NCBI GenBank assembly: GCA_039621445.1
Contig: CP154954.1
Coordinates: forward strand, 1,550,001 to 1,614,000
Length of the DNA stretch: 64,000 bases
Source of the DNA: Euglena gracilis
Lineage: Eukaryota; Euglenida; Euglenophyceae; Euglenales
Direction: 5' to 3'
Under the pieces are notes generated by a model. That model worked only from the letters and a program-made list of their open reading frames with translations. It searched no databases and was not told the DNA's origin. This document shows positions 1 to 9,335 of this stretch, piece by piece. How positions within the stretch are numbered: the stretch's first letter is position 1; each line of letters opens with the position of its first letter. Made by a program: the position numbers and the translations under genes.

Positions 1-3000
1 AATCCGACTTTTTGAATCCTTTGTATTCTATGACTTTGTCAGGTGCAAGGGGTAGTATTACACAGGTGAAACAATTGATAGGTATGCGAGGACTAATGTC
101 CGATTCTCAGGGTAATGTAATTCCTTTTCCAATAAAAACTAATTTTAAAGAAGGTTTAAATATTACTGAATATTTTGTTTCTTGTTACGGTGCTAGAAAA
201 GGCTTAATTGATACTGCTTTAAAAACAGCTAATGCTGGGTATTTAACTAGACGAATGATTTATACAGCACAAAACTTAATTGTAAAAAGGTCGGATTGTT
301 TTACAAAATATAATACGTGCGTATTACTACAAAACCAAGATAAAGAAGAACTAAAGTTTTTGAAGGAAAAATTAATTGGTAGAGTATTAGCAAAAACTAT
401 TGTTAATGCCAAAACAGGTGATATTTTAGTTAGTGCTGGTCAAGATATTTGTAATGTGTGGTTCGAGCTACAAAAATTTTAAAATTTAAGGAATGTGGCA
501 AATTCTTTTATATTAATTTTTATCTAAGATTATTATACTTTAAAATTAGCGAAATTCTAATAATATACAGATCATTGTTATTAAACATAATTTCCTTTTT
601 ATTAGAATAAAAAAACAGGATTAAAATTTCAAAGTATTAAAAGTATTTGAAATAGTAATTTTATATGGTTTACAGAAAATTAAGAAACTAAAAAGCTTCA
701 ACTTTTTTTATAATATTTTATTACACTTTGTTATTGAAAATTAAGGGGGAGTTATATTAGGAGCCATTTTAAAACATACCTTTTATGTATAGTAGTTATG
801 GTATAAACGAATTGAATTTTTATTTATAAGGATGGAATATGAAGCAAAAGGTCTGAACGATGTTATAAAAACGTTTAAAATACTCTATGAAAAGTAGTAG
901 GTGTAATCACCGGCATATGCTGATATATTTCTTAAATATCATAAAAAGTTTATGATTTTTAGGTAGCCGAGTGAAAAAGAATTTTCATGCTCGGTTTCGA
1001 ATGAGAAATATTTTTATTAAATATTAACTTTCAGTCTATACGTTTAAAAAAATTATTAATTTTCCCGAGGTTTATATTCGTACACCTTTTAATTGTGTAT
1101 TAATGGAAGGCATATGCCAAATATGCTATGGTTGGAATTTAGCCTGTGGCAAAATGGTAGAACTTGGTGAATGTGTAGGAATTTTAGCTGCTCAATCAAT
1201 AGGTGAGCCTGGTACGCAATTAACAATGCGAACTTTTCATACGGGTGGTGTTTTTTCTGCAAAGGCAAAAGAAGTTATAACATCTCCTTTAAATGGAAAA
1301 ATATGGTACGATTTGAAGTGTGTATCGTTTTTAATTTTACAATATTTAATGGCAGAATTAAACTTTCTATTTTAGACTAATTGTCTTTGTTATTGTATTA
1401 CAATTTTTATATTTATTACTTGTTATAGATAGTAACTTAAAGTTTTTTAAATTGATTTATATTGTAAGTTTATTTTTTTATAATTGAAATCAATTTTGCA
1501 GAATAGATAAACAAAATGTTGTTTATATTTTGTTACGTATTTTTTTAGTAAATAGAGTGAGAATAAATGGTTTTTCTAATAAAATTTATAATTTTAAACT
1601 TTATTTGATAAAACATGTTCTAAAAAACGATGTTTTAAAATAGAAGGAACGATTAAAATTAGTTTGGGGTTAGGGGATGTTTATTATTAGTATTTAAATT
1701 TATAGATCGCAATTATAAAATAAATATGAAGTATTAGCCATTAAATTAATCACAATTATAATTGAGTAGTCGTATGATATAATATATCAAGTATGACTTC
1801 GTAAAAGTGATTTTTATAGGTCAACTTTAACTACAGGGTTAAGAAGAGTTTATAATAAATTTAAGGAAAAAGCTTTTTTAACTTTGCAAGAAAAAAAAAT
1901 TGTGATTTACGAAAATGACGTTAGTAAATCTATTATTTTTTTACCTTCTAGTACGCTTTTATATGTTAAGCCAGGAAGAAAAATATTTGATAAGCAAATA
2001 ATAGGAGAATCTGTAAATTCTAACTTGAAAAATTACTTTTTTGGTATTGAGGAAATTCGAGATGTTAAGGCAAAAATTTCTGGTCAAATCTTTTTCCCTC
2101 AAATTAATTCGAAGCAATTTGGAAAAATATTTTGGATAATAAGTTCTATTATTATGAGTTTTACTTCTTTATTTTTTCATTTGACAAAGAAATTTTCTTT
2201 TAAAAATAAATTAATTTGTCCTACTACAAATGTTCATAAAAAAGAATTATTTGTTAACAGGAAGAAAGAACTTTTTCCTCGTAAATTTGGTAAATTATTT
2301 ATTAACATTAGGAACGTTAATAGTTTAGTTGATAAATCGAAAGTTTTAAAAAAAAGAAGTTCACATATTATTACATGTATACTTGATCAAGATAAGGTTA
2401 TAATGCTTCGAAATCTTAAAAAACAAAAGCGTATTTTTGGTAATTTTAAAATTGGATGTTTTCTTAAAACGGGTCAAATAATTAGTAATTTTAAGCTTCT
2501 TCATTCTTCTCAAATAATACAAGAAAGAAAAGAGTTTTCGATTTTTCGAAAAGTAATGCCTTTTTCGACTAATGATGATACATTGATGAGAATAGAAGAT
2601 AAACCTTTTATAAGAAAGAACCAATTATTATATCGCGTTAATTTTGTCCGAGAAAAAACTTATGATATAGTTCAAGGATTGCCTAAAGTAGAAAAATTGT
2701 TAGAAGCTCGAATGACTTCTTCGTTAAAAGAAATAATAAATAACCCTCATGATATATTGACGGAGTCTTTTTTTACTTTTTTAGATGATTATGAGAATCT
2801 TGTAGCTGCGCGAAAAAGTTTTGAGGTAATACAAAAATATTTAATAGATGGTGTTCAGACTGTTTATAAATCTCAGGGTGTCAAAATAGCGGATAAACAT
2901 ATTGAACTTATTGTTAAACAAATAACGTCAAAAGTGATTGTTACTAATCCAGGTGATTCTAGCTTTATGGTAGGGGATTTTTTAGATCTTAATTTAGTAG

Positions 3001-3230
3001 AGGTATTAAATAAAAGACTAGTAAATAGTATTGTTTATGAGCCTATAATTATGGGATTGACTCGTTTTTCTCTATCTAGTCAAAGTTTTATAGCTCAAGC
3101 GAGTTTTCAAGAAACTACTAGAGTTTTAACAAAAGCTGCTTTACAAGGAAGAGCTGATTGGTTATCTGGGTTAAAAGAAAATTTAGTTTTAGGAAATATT
3201 ATTCCCGCAGGTACTGGTTTTAAAAATTAA
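1..3230 (+). CDS. rpoC2: RNA polymerase beta'' subunit, copy A (5' end outside window)
   Basis: This encodes part of the plastid-encoded bacterial-type RNA polymerase, the C-terminal half of the ancestral beta' subunit. The window opens inside exon 1. Exon 1 runs to 455, intron 1 starts GTGTG at 456, exon 2 spans about 1034-1317, intron 2 (GTGTG to AAC) spans 1318-1831 and exon 3 spans 1832-3230. Recognisable blocks are [20 protein letters not shown] in exon 1, GICQICYGW and [20 protein letters not shown] in exon 2, and [17 protein letters not shown] then [17 protein letters not shown] at the C-terminus. Domain V-like hairpins lie at about 963-997 and about 1,768-1,800. Exon 3 differs from copies B and C around 1,935 and 2,034 (K-N-Y-F-F instead of K-N-D-V-F), changes typical of sequencing error. 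Confidence 0.95.
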
Positions 3231-3260
3231 TTAGCAAAATTTACTATAATTTGAGTAACT

Positions 3261-3333
3261 GGGGGTATAGCTCAGTTGGTAGAGCGTCTGCCTTACAAGC
3301 AGAATGTCAGCGGTTCGAATCCGTTTGCCCTCA
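3261..3333 (+). tRNA. trnV-UAC: tRNA-Val (UAC), copy A
   Basis: A cloverleaf with a 7-bp acceptor, anticodon loop CTTACAA (anticodon UAC) and T-arm GGTTCGAATCC. No encoded CCA. It follows rpoC2 by about 30 bp and heads a trnV-trnN-trnR run. Confidence 0.95.
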
Positions 3334-3349
3334 AAGGTTATTTACTTTA

Positions 3350-3421
3350 TCCTTAATAGCTCAGTGGTAGAGCAATCGGCTGTTAACCGATCGGTCGTAG
3401 GTTCGAATCCTACTTAAGGAG
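3350..3421 (+). tRNA. trnN-GUU: tRNA-Asn (GUU), copy A
   Basis: A 72-nt cloverleaf with acceptor TCCTTAA/TTAAGGA, anticodon loop CTGTTAA and T-arm GGTTCGAATCC. It is identical in all three copies. Confidence 0.95.
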
Positions 3422-3424
3422 TAA

Positions 3425-3498
3425 GGGCTTGTAGCTCAGTGGACTAGAGCACGTGGCTACGAACTACGGAGTCAGGGGTTCGAATCCCTTCTTGCCCG
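3425..3498 (+). tRNA. trnR-ACG: tRNA-Arg (ACG), copy A
   Basis: A 74-nt cloverleaf with acceptor GGGCTTG/CTTGCCC and anticodon loop CTACGAA. It starts only 3 nt after trnN, so the cluster is probably co-transcribed and processed. Confidence 0.94.
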
Positions 3499-3543
3499 AT
3501 TGATTAGTAATTTCGTTATTTTTTATGATCATTTAATTTTTAA

Positions 3544-3627
3544 TACAGGCAGAGAGACTCGAACTCTCACATCATAAAGACACAGGAACCTAAATCCTGC
3601 GCGTCTACCAAATTCCGCCATGCCTGC
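3544..3627 (-). tRNA. trnL-UAG: tRNA-Leu (UAG), copy A
   Basis: A class II tRNA of 84 nt with a long variable arm. On the minus strand the anticodon loop is TTTAGGT inside a CAGGA/TCCTG stem. It is convergent with trnR and lies downstream of rps11 on the same strand. Confidence 0.94.
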
Positions 3628-3698
3628 TTTATCAATATTAATAAATGTTAATATTGTTTTTTATTTATTTTAAAACGTGTTAAATAAATTTTGTTATT

Positions 3699-4150
3699 TT
3701 ATATTCTACGTCTCTTGCTAGGTCGACATCCATTATGTGGTAAGGGAGTGACATCTCTTATGCAACTTATGCGTAGACCTAAACTTTGTACGCATTTTAA
3801 AGCTGTTTCTCGTCCGGTTCCAGGTCCACTAATGTTTATCTCAACTTTTTGAAGTCCTTGTTCTATAGCTTTCTTAACGGCAATTGCAGTAGTTGTCTTT
3901 GTAGCTAACGGTGTAGCCTTTTTCGAGCTTTTAAAACCGCATGCTCCTGAAGATGACCAAGCGATTACATTTCCTTTTGGATCACTTACCGAAACTAAGA
4001 ATTTAATTAGATGTATTTTCTATTATTTAATATAAAGGAAAATTTTTTTTAGTTTTATTGTGATGATTTTTTGTATAATTTTTTTAATATTAAATCGCTT
4101 CATTATTATAAGTTGTTTTTTTAAGATATTGATTTTTAAATGCTTTTTTT
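3699..4150 (-). pseudogene. rps11: Ribosomal protein S11, copy A, 5' exon lost to insert
   Basis: This is the C-terminal two-thirds of S11 of the small ribosomal subunit. The minus-strand frame reads VSDPKGNVIAWSSSGACGFK, then the conserved INISGPGTGRE and GLRISCIRDVTPLPHNGCRP blocks, and ends at 3699. Exon 2 extends to about 4,005 and the intron sequence continues to about 4,150. There the GC-rich insert begins and exon 1, present in copies B and C, is missing. As assembled, this copy cannot make S11. Confidence 0.9.
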
Positions 4151-4671
4151 AAAAGATTAAAAAAAAGAAAGGAAAAAACAAAAAAAAAAAAAATAAGGCA
4201 AAAGTAAAGAAAAAGAAAGGAGGGGAGGAAAAAAAAAAAGAAAGAATATAAGACAAAGGAAAAAAAAAAGAAAGAAAAAAAAAAAACGTAGCAAGAGGGC
4301 GTTCTTGTGGTGGAACAGCTCCCCCGGGACCTGTGGGGATAGCGCCAGCCACCCTCCACGGCACACACCCTCACCCACAAAACCCAGGCAGGCACACCCC
4401 GGCCAAGCTTCTGCTTGATGACCCAGGGGGGTCCACTAGCTGGCCATTTTGCTAGCCACATGAAAAAGCCAGACCTCCGCCGGCCCAGAAATGGGGTCTT
4501 TAATGCTGGCTTTCTTCCCAAAAATTGCCAAAAAATGGGCATTTTTGTCAGGTTTTGGGTTCAAATTTCCGGCGCTTTGCCGTCACCGGGAAAAAGTTTT
4601 CCACCGTCTATCCCCCTTCCAAGGGGGGTGCATTAACCACTGGACTAACCCCCCCCCCCAAGAAACTGTCA

Positions 4672-4830
4672 CCTGACAGGTTGGCCAGTGCCGGGGACCC
4701 TGACAACTTCCTGTCATGACAGGTACCGGTGCCGTGCCAGGGACCCTGACAACTTCCGATGCTGACAGGTTGGACAGTAATGGGGACCCTGACGATTTCC
4801 CGGGCGGGATCCTGACAGCTTCTCCAGCAT
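4672..4830. repeat. Minisatellite, about 60-bp unit, roughly three copies
   Basis: The motif GGGACCCTGACAACTTCC, followed by a CTGACAGGTTGG-like segment, recurs imperfectly about every 60 bp (for example at about 4,693, 4,740 and 4,784). It lies inside the GC-rich insert. A 10-bp G run follows immediately. Confidence 0.7.
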
Positions 4831-5133
4831 GACCGGGGGGGGGGGGGGTAGGTAGCTAGAACAAAACAGCCAGGACACAGAGGACAACACGACGACTTAA
4901 GAGAAAAAAAGTTTCGTTGCCAATGCAAGTGTGCACCTGGACAAAAGGAGCCAAATGTGCACAGAAAGAAAAGGGCAGCAAATACAGTTTTTGGCGGGTG
5001 CTGCGATGGCATGAAGGGAACCCATTCATACCCGATTGGGGTTTGGAGACCCGGATGAGAAATTCGGACCCGTGTACTTCATCATTAAACGCTTGGGGAG
5101 AGGCTGGCAGGCTGGGGCTGGCAAAGGGCTGAC

Positions 5134-5241
5134 CTCCACTTCGCCATCGCAGTTGAAGAGGACCACCGGGGTGAGGCCGAGGTAGAGGAGGTGCAGGTTG
5201 AGCACCTGCTGGTCCAGCGCGTCCCAGTACGGGCCCCGCAT
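5134..5241 (-). CDS. Nuclear-type gene, downstream exon (third recognisable)
   Basis: A 36-codon open segment on the minus strand reads MRGPYWDALDQQVLNLHLLY and continues to a DGEVE end. It is preceded by a CCCACAG acceptor and followed by a GT donor (GAG|GTCAGC). An alternative donor 6 nt earlier is also in phase. Both borders are phase 0, matching the exons at 6201-6326 and 7419-7541 on the same strand. The protein family is not firmly identified. It is a spliceosomal exon, unlike anything in the surrounding plastid genes. Confidence 0.6.
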
Positions 5242-6200
5242 CTGTGGGCCGGCGGAGGTGACGGCGGGGTATGCCCTGTGTGGACTTCATTCTTCCCGGT
5301 AGACGGCACACCAGCACAACAATCAGGCCGCAGCGGACTTTTGAAAGGCGCATGGAATGCACGCCGACCAGGCTGTTTTTTTACCAACCCCGGGGGGAGG
5401 GGGGGTCCGGAGTGCCTATGAGTGCCTGCCCATGCAGGCACTCCCCCCCCCAGGGTGGGGTCAGCACCCGACTAAAAAACAGCCTGATGCCGACCCCCTG
5501 CGGAATGATGCCTTTAGTGCGTCAGCGAGCGCACAAGTTGTGACCGCATGGCCATGGCTGAGAAGGTCTGGTGGGGGGGGGGGGGTCGGACCTCCCCCCA
5601 CCCGGGAGGTGGAGGGTCGACCTCCCAATCACCACAGCATCAGCGCAAAGGAAAATTCCGCAGGCGCCGAAGTCGCCGAAGGAAAATTTTGACCAAAAAT
5701 CGTCGCCTTCCAAAATAGCAAAATAGGACGGGGTGGGGGTCAGACCTCAAGACGGGTTGTCGACCCCCCCCCACCCCACAGGGTTTCGGGGATTCCCGTC
5801 CAGCCCTGCACATGGCAAGGCAGCAAGAGCTGTCCAGCTCTCCTCAGCCCCCAGCCTTGGATGGCGCACCGCTGGGGGCCGCGGCTGTCTCGCGTTGGCC
5901 GTCTCACGTTGACCATTGTGGCCACACCACCCCCACAGAAGTGGTTTTAGGACTCGGGGGGGGAGGGGGGTCCGGACCCACCCAACCACCCTGGGGGGGG
6001 GAGGACTGGGGGAACCACTATGGGGTGTCAATTTTGGTCCAAAATTTTTTTCGGCACAAAGCACGGAAAATAGAGGGAAACCTCTCCTCCAGCGGGAACC
6101 CGCTGACCACCCGGGGAGGGGGGCTCGGCCCGGACCCACACACCCCGCCCCCGTCCCGCTCCGGTCAAAACACAAAAAAAAAACGCTGCACCCCACGCAC

Positions 6201-6326
6201 CTTGACCGCATCCACCGTGATTCGGGGGTTGTCGTCGAACAGGTTGTCCGTCAGCGACTTCAACAACACCGACGGCGCCTTGAAGTGGTTGAACGCCCCG
6301 TAGATGAGGTTGACGCCCAGGATGCC
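6201..6326 (-). CDS. Nuclear-type gene, middle exon
   Basis: A 42-codon minus-strand exon begins GILGVNLIYGAFNHFKAP and ends ITVDAVK. It is bounded by a CCCCAG acceptor and an AAG|GTGCGT donor, both phase 0. Its sequence follows naturally from the preceding exon (…QQDAL + GILGVNL…). The surrounding introns hold poly-G/poly-C and CA-rich DNA. The product is unknown to me; it looks like a conserved soluble protein of a eukaryotic nuclear gene. Confidence 0.65.
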
Positions 6327-7418
6327 CTGGGGAATCCAAATGCCAATGACTTGTGTTATTTGTTGTGAGTTGTATTCAAAGAAACCCCGCTGCTTGTTTT
6401 CTTTTAGAGGGTTTTCAAAGTGAAATTGTCCGTGTGCGCGTTGCAACACATTGTATCAGTCTTCTTTTTAAGGCCCCCGGGGGAGAGGGGTCCCCCACCC
6501 CAGCCCGGCGAGGGACGCCCCCCCCCCCCCGGGAGGGGCCCCCCCAAAAATCAGACCATTTGAGGGCATTTCCCCAAAAAAAATGTCACTTCGCGCCGAA
6601 ACCCATACCCAGGACCCTCTCCCGGGGGGTGGATCCAGCCCCGGACCCACCCATCCACCCCCCCCCCGGGGGTCTTCTGACGGAAAAAGAAGCCTGCATC
6701 ATATACGTTACAACACAGGACACCTCCGTCAACGCCCAGTTACTATTTGACTTGCATCGTTGCCTTACCCTAGACTTCGGAAATTTCCAAATGCATTTTT
6801 GCCCTTCTCAACCGGTCGCTCAAAAATGGAACTTGAGACGTGCAATCAAAAACACACCGGGACACACACAACTTGAAGGAAATATGGAAAAGCATTTCAC
6901 CGACAGAAACAATCATGGACCAGGAAGAGACTGACGGTCTCCATGCAATCTCCACCGGCAGGAAAGCCCTTCCTCTCAACTCCGCTTTTGTGGTGTGAGG
7001 CGAGGGCTTTAAGAGGGGGCTTTCTGAATGGTGGGGGGATTGGTGGGGGTTGGGATGTTTGTGTGAAGAGCGCTGGATGACTGCCTCCGTCTGGAACTGT
7101 GCCAAGGGTCGCACCGGGCACAGAAAAAGAAAGGAAAGTGGCAAATAAAGCCCACAACACTGCCACGTTATTCAAAAAAAACAATCGACTTTTCGGGCTT
7201 CGGAGATCGAGCCAGCTTTCGACTCATTTTTGTCGAGTGTTCACTAAATATGCACTTTACAAGCAATAAACTTGACACCGTTTGTCTGGAGGAGGAATCA
7301 AAATTTGACTATATAATATATGGGTATATATTATAGAGGAGGGGGTCCACGGCTGTTGTGAGGGGGGGGGACACAGGCTGAGGGTGGGTTCAGGCGAGAG
7401 AGGGCGTACGGAGCCTAC

Positions 7419-7541
7419 CAGGGCGTCCTGCTGGGCGTCAATGGAGGTGTCCAGCATGCGGACATGGAGGACGATGTCGCTGGGCTCGGCGTGGGGGTGG
7501 AGTTGGAGCCGGCAGCCGAGCCACCCGTGGCACTCCCCGCT
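7419..7541 (-). CDS. Nuclear-type gene, upstream exon
   Basis: A 41-codon minus-strand exon contains LHPHAEPSDIVLHVRMLD and ends in AQQDAL. The acceptor is CCGCAG and the donor is CTG|GTAGGC, phase 0. With the two exons downstream it forms one reading frame across two GT-AG introns (about 1.1 and 0.96 kb). More exons probably lie outside the insert. I do not recognise the family with confidence. Confidence 0.65.
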
Positions 7542-7600
7542 CTGCGGTGGGCCCCTGGGGTGGGGTGGGGTTGTTGTGGTGGAGTTCATTGAACGTTTTA

Positions 7601-7601
<1 letters not shown>

Positions 7602-7642
<41 letters not shown>

Positions 7643-7663
7643 ACACACACACACACACACACG
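7602..7663. repeat. (CA)n microsatellite
   Basis: Nearly pure CA dinucleotides with two CG interruptions. Both strands appear open here only because the repeat lacks stops; it is not coding. Confidence 0.97.
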
Positions 7664-7718
7664 CCTGCAGATGGTTCTATCAAAAGTATCCATTGTTGGC
7701 AGTTGTTGTGTTGCGCTG

Positions 7719-7967
7719 CGGTGTGGTGTGGTGTGGTGTGGTGCGCTGTGTTGTGTTGCGGTGTGTTGTGTAGCGGTGTGGTTTGGTATGGTGTGGTGTG
7801 GTGTGGTGTGGTGTGGTGTGGTGTGGTGTGGTGTGGTGTGGTGTGGTGTGGTGTGGTGTGGTGTGGTGTGGTGTGGTGTGGTGTGGTGTGGTGTGGTGTG
7901 GTGTGGTGTGGTGTGGTGTGGTGTGGTGTGGTATGGGTGCGGTGCGGTGTGGTGTGGTGTGGTGTGC
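7719..7967. repeat. (GGTGT)n pentanucleotide satellite
   Basis: About 250 bp of tandem GGTGT with few variants; the first 60 bp and the last 30 bp are more degenerate. It lies within the GC-rich insert, about 60 bp before the return to plastid sequence. It is stop-free in several frames, which produces spurious ORFs. Confidence 0.97.
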
Positions 7968-8029
7968 CAGCCTCCCCCCAAACCTGGGGCCCTCCGCGCC
8001 CCCCCCCCCACCTACCACATGGGTAAAGC

Positions 8030-8631
8030 TCAAAAGTTCATTAACTATTAACGATATCGCTTTCGAATTAAACCAATAATTTTTGCTTCTAAGTTTTTTT
8101 TGTTAAGAGATAAATGTGGTGGTATTAATAGTAATTCTTTAGATTCTATGTTTTTTTGTATGACATTTTCTGATACAGTACTTTTTTTATTTTTTATAAT
8201 ACTTTTTGGTTGGCAAATAAAACTAGGTATATTGATAACTTTGTCATCTACACAAATGTGACCATGATTTATTATTTGTTTTGCAGCCATTCGTTGGGGG
8301 GGGTTAGGGTGCAAAACCCTATTCGATGTACCATATTATCTAATTCCTTTCCAAAAAAGTTATCAAAAATCTTCCGGATGATCCTTTTTTTTTCCTAGAT
8401 TTTTTTTACATAATTTAAAAGTTGTCTTTCTGTTATTCCGTAGTAAATCGCCGTTTTTGTTTGTCTTTTTATCTTATATGTTTAGATTTTGATATTTTTT
8501 TTTCCTTTTAAAGATGTTTGCTGGTTTGCCCGGGGGATTTTTTCTTTTCTTTGGATGTTTTTATTTGTAAGACTAGGAAGTTTTTCAATTCTACGAACAA
8601 TTCCCAATCGTGGTCCTCTATATCTTGACAT
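8030..8631 (-). pseudogene. rps4: Ribosomal protein S4, copy A, degraded
   Basis: This is homologous along its length to the intact rps4 of copies B and C, but lacks the last codons (cut by the insert) and carries many small insertions, deletions and substitutions. Examples are extra bases near 8,300 and 8,520 and altered codons near 8,600. Only fragments of the S4 frame, such as the NHGHICVDDKVINIPSFICQ segment, remain open. The clustering of errors beside the insert suggests poor consensus quality rather than slow evolutionary decay. Confidence 0.9.
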
Positions 8632-8706
8632 AGTTTTATCTATATTTTTTTTGTTCTTAAATAATTTTTTCTATGTTAATTGTTTTTGTGTGTTAACATC
8701 TATTGC

Positions 8707-8790
8707 GAGTTTGTTGCCGAGTGGTTTAATTGGGGGCGGATTGTACATCCGCTAGTTTCATCTTCGCTGGTTCGAATACAGCACGACTCA
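8707..8790 (+). tRNA. trnY-GUA: tRNA-Tyr (GUA), copy A, error-laden
   Basis: This corresponds to trnY of copies B and C but has an extra T in the 5' acceptor, extra bases in the D and variable arms, and a substitution in the anticodon loop (TTGTACA). The T-arm is also altered (GAATACAGC). It would not fold cleanly as written. Confidence 0.75.
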
Positions 8791-8854
8791 ACATCTTTTT
8801 ATATTTAATCTGACAGTTTTCGAGTTATAATAAATTTTTATTATATTTTTTATA

Positions 8855-8932
8855 GGGGGGTGTGCCCAATGGGTAAGGCAAAGGACTGTGACTCTCCTTC
8901 ATTCGGCGGGTTCGATCCCCCGTTAATTCACC
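8855..8932 (+). tRNA. trnH-GUG: tRNA-His (GUG), copy A, error-laden
   Basis: This matches trnH of copies B and C, with several insertions (a run of Gs at the 5' end, a doubled CT after the anticodon, extra C in the T-arm). Anticodon loop CTGTGAC is kept. Confidence 0.75.
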
Positions 8933-8947
8933 ATCTATTAATTTTTA

Positions 8948-9019
8948 GGCTCAGTAGCTCAGAGGTAGAGCAGGGGATTCATAAGCCCTTGGTCACAGGT
9001 TCAAATCTTGTCTGAGCCA
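8948..9019 (+). tRNA. trnM-CAU: tRNA-Met (CAU), copy A
   Basis: A 72-nt cloverleaf with fully paired acceptor GGCTCAG/CTGAGCC and anticodon loop TTCATAA. The paired 1-72 position argues against initiator tRNA. A lysidine-modified Ile tRNA cannot be excluded from sequence alone. Confidence 0.85.
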
Positions 9020-9023
9020 AACT

Positions 9024-9096
9024 GCGCTTTTAGTTCAATTGGTAGAACGTAGGTCTCCAAAACCTGATGTAGTAGGTTCGAATCCTACAGAGCGCG
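9024..9096 (+). tRNA. trnW-CCA: tRNA-Trp (CCA), copy A
   Basis: A 73-nt cloverleaf with acceptor GCGCTTT/AGAGCGC and anticodon loop CTCCAAA. It starts 4 nt after trnM. Confidence 0.94.
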
Positions 9097-9123
9097 TTTA
9101 TTTTTTTTCTTTATCTTAAATTT

Positions 9124-9196
9124 GCCCCCATCGTCTAGAGGCCTAGGACATCTCCCTTTCACGGAGGCAACGGGGATTCGAATTCCCCTGGGGGTA
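9124..9196 (+). tRNA. trnE-UUC: tRNA-Glu (UUC), copy A
   Basis: A 73-nt cloverleaf with anticodon loop CTTTCAC in a CTCC/GGAG stem. In plastids this tRNA also feeds tetrapyrrole synthesis through the C5 pathway. Confidence 0.94.
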
Positions 9197-9202
9197 ATTT
9201 AT

Positions 9203-9275
9203 GCGGGTATAGCTCAGTTGGTAGAGCGTGGTCCTTCCAAGTCCAATGTCGCGTGTTCGAATCACGTTACCAGCT
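9203..9275 (+). tRNA. trnG-UCC: tRNA-Gly (UCC), copy A
   Basis: A 73-nt cloverleaf with anticodon loop CTTCCAA. The 3' acceptor reads TACCAGC where copies B and C have TACCCGC, so one acceptor pair is broken in this copy only. Confidence 0.9.
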
Positions 9276-9335
9276 TTTAACTTTTTGTCTTTATAGAAAG
9301 TTAATTTTTCATTTTTATAATATATTTAATATACT

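Larger units (their letters stand above)
4151..8030. other. GC-rich nuclear-type insert inside the plastid block
   Basis: The sequence changes from roughly 20-25% GC plastid DNA to GC-rich DNA with poly-G/poly-C runs, (CA)n, (GGTGT)n and a minisatellite. The left edge is a purine-rich, A-dominated stretch (about 4,160-4,290). The right edge rejoins rps4 at about 8,030. Relative to copies B and C it replaces rps11 exon 1, the rps11-rps4 spacer and the rps4 3' end. Three minus-strand exons with GT-AG borders indicate a nuclear protein gene. I infer nuclear DNA of the host alga, or contaminating eukaryotic DNA, joined by a chimeric read. A nuclear plastid insertion read in the other direction is the alternative. 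Confidence 0.85.

Noticed and set aside
2361-2624. 87-codon minus-strand frame inside rpoC2 exon 3 (also at 21,995 and 31,165)
   Set aside because: Shadow of the real rpoC2 frame; present in every copy because the DNA is duplicated.
4090-4542. 150-codon minus-strand frame at the left edge of the insert
   Set aside because: Mostly F/L/S from the A-rich purine run joined to GC-rich sequence; crosses the chimeric junction.
7547-8079. Several ORFs of more than 100 codons over the CA and GGTGT repeats on both strands
   Set aside because: Pure tandem-repeat translation (CGVVW or HTTPH units); no start context or homology.
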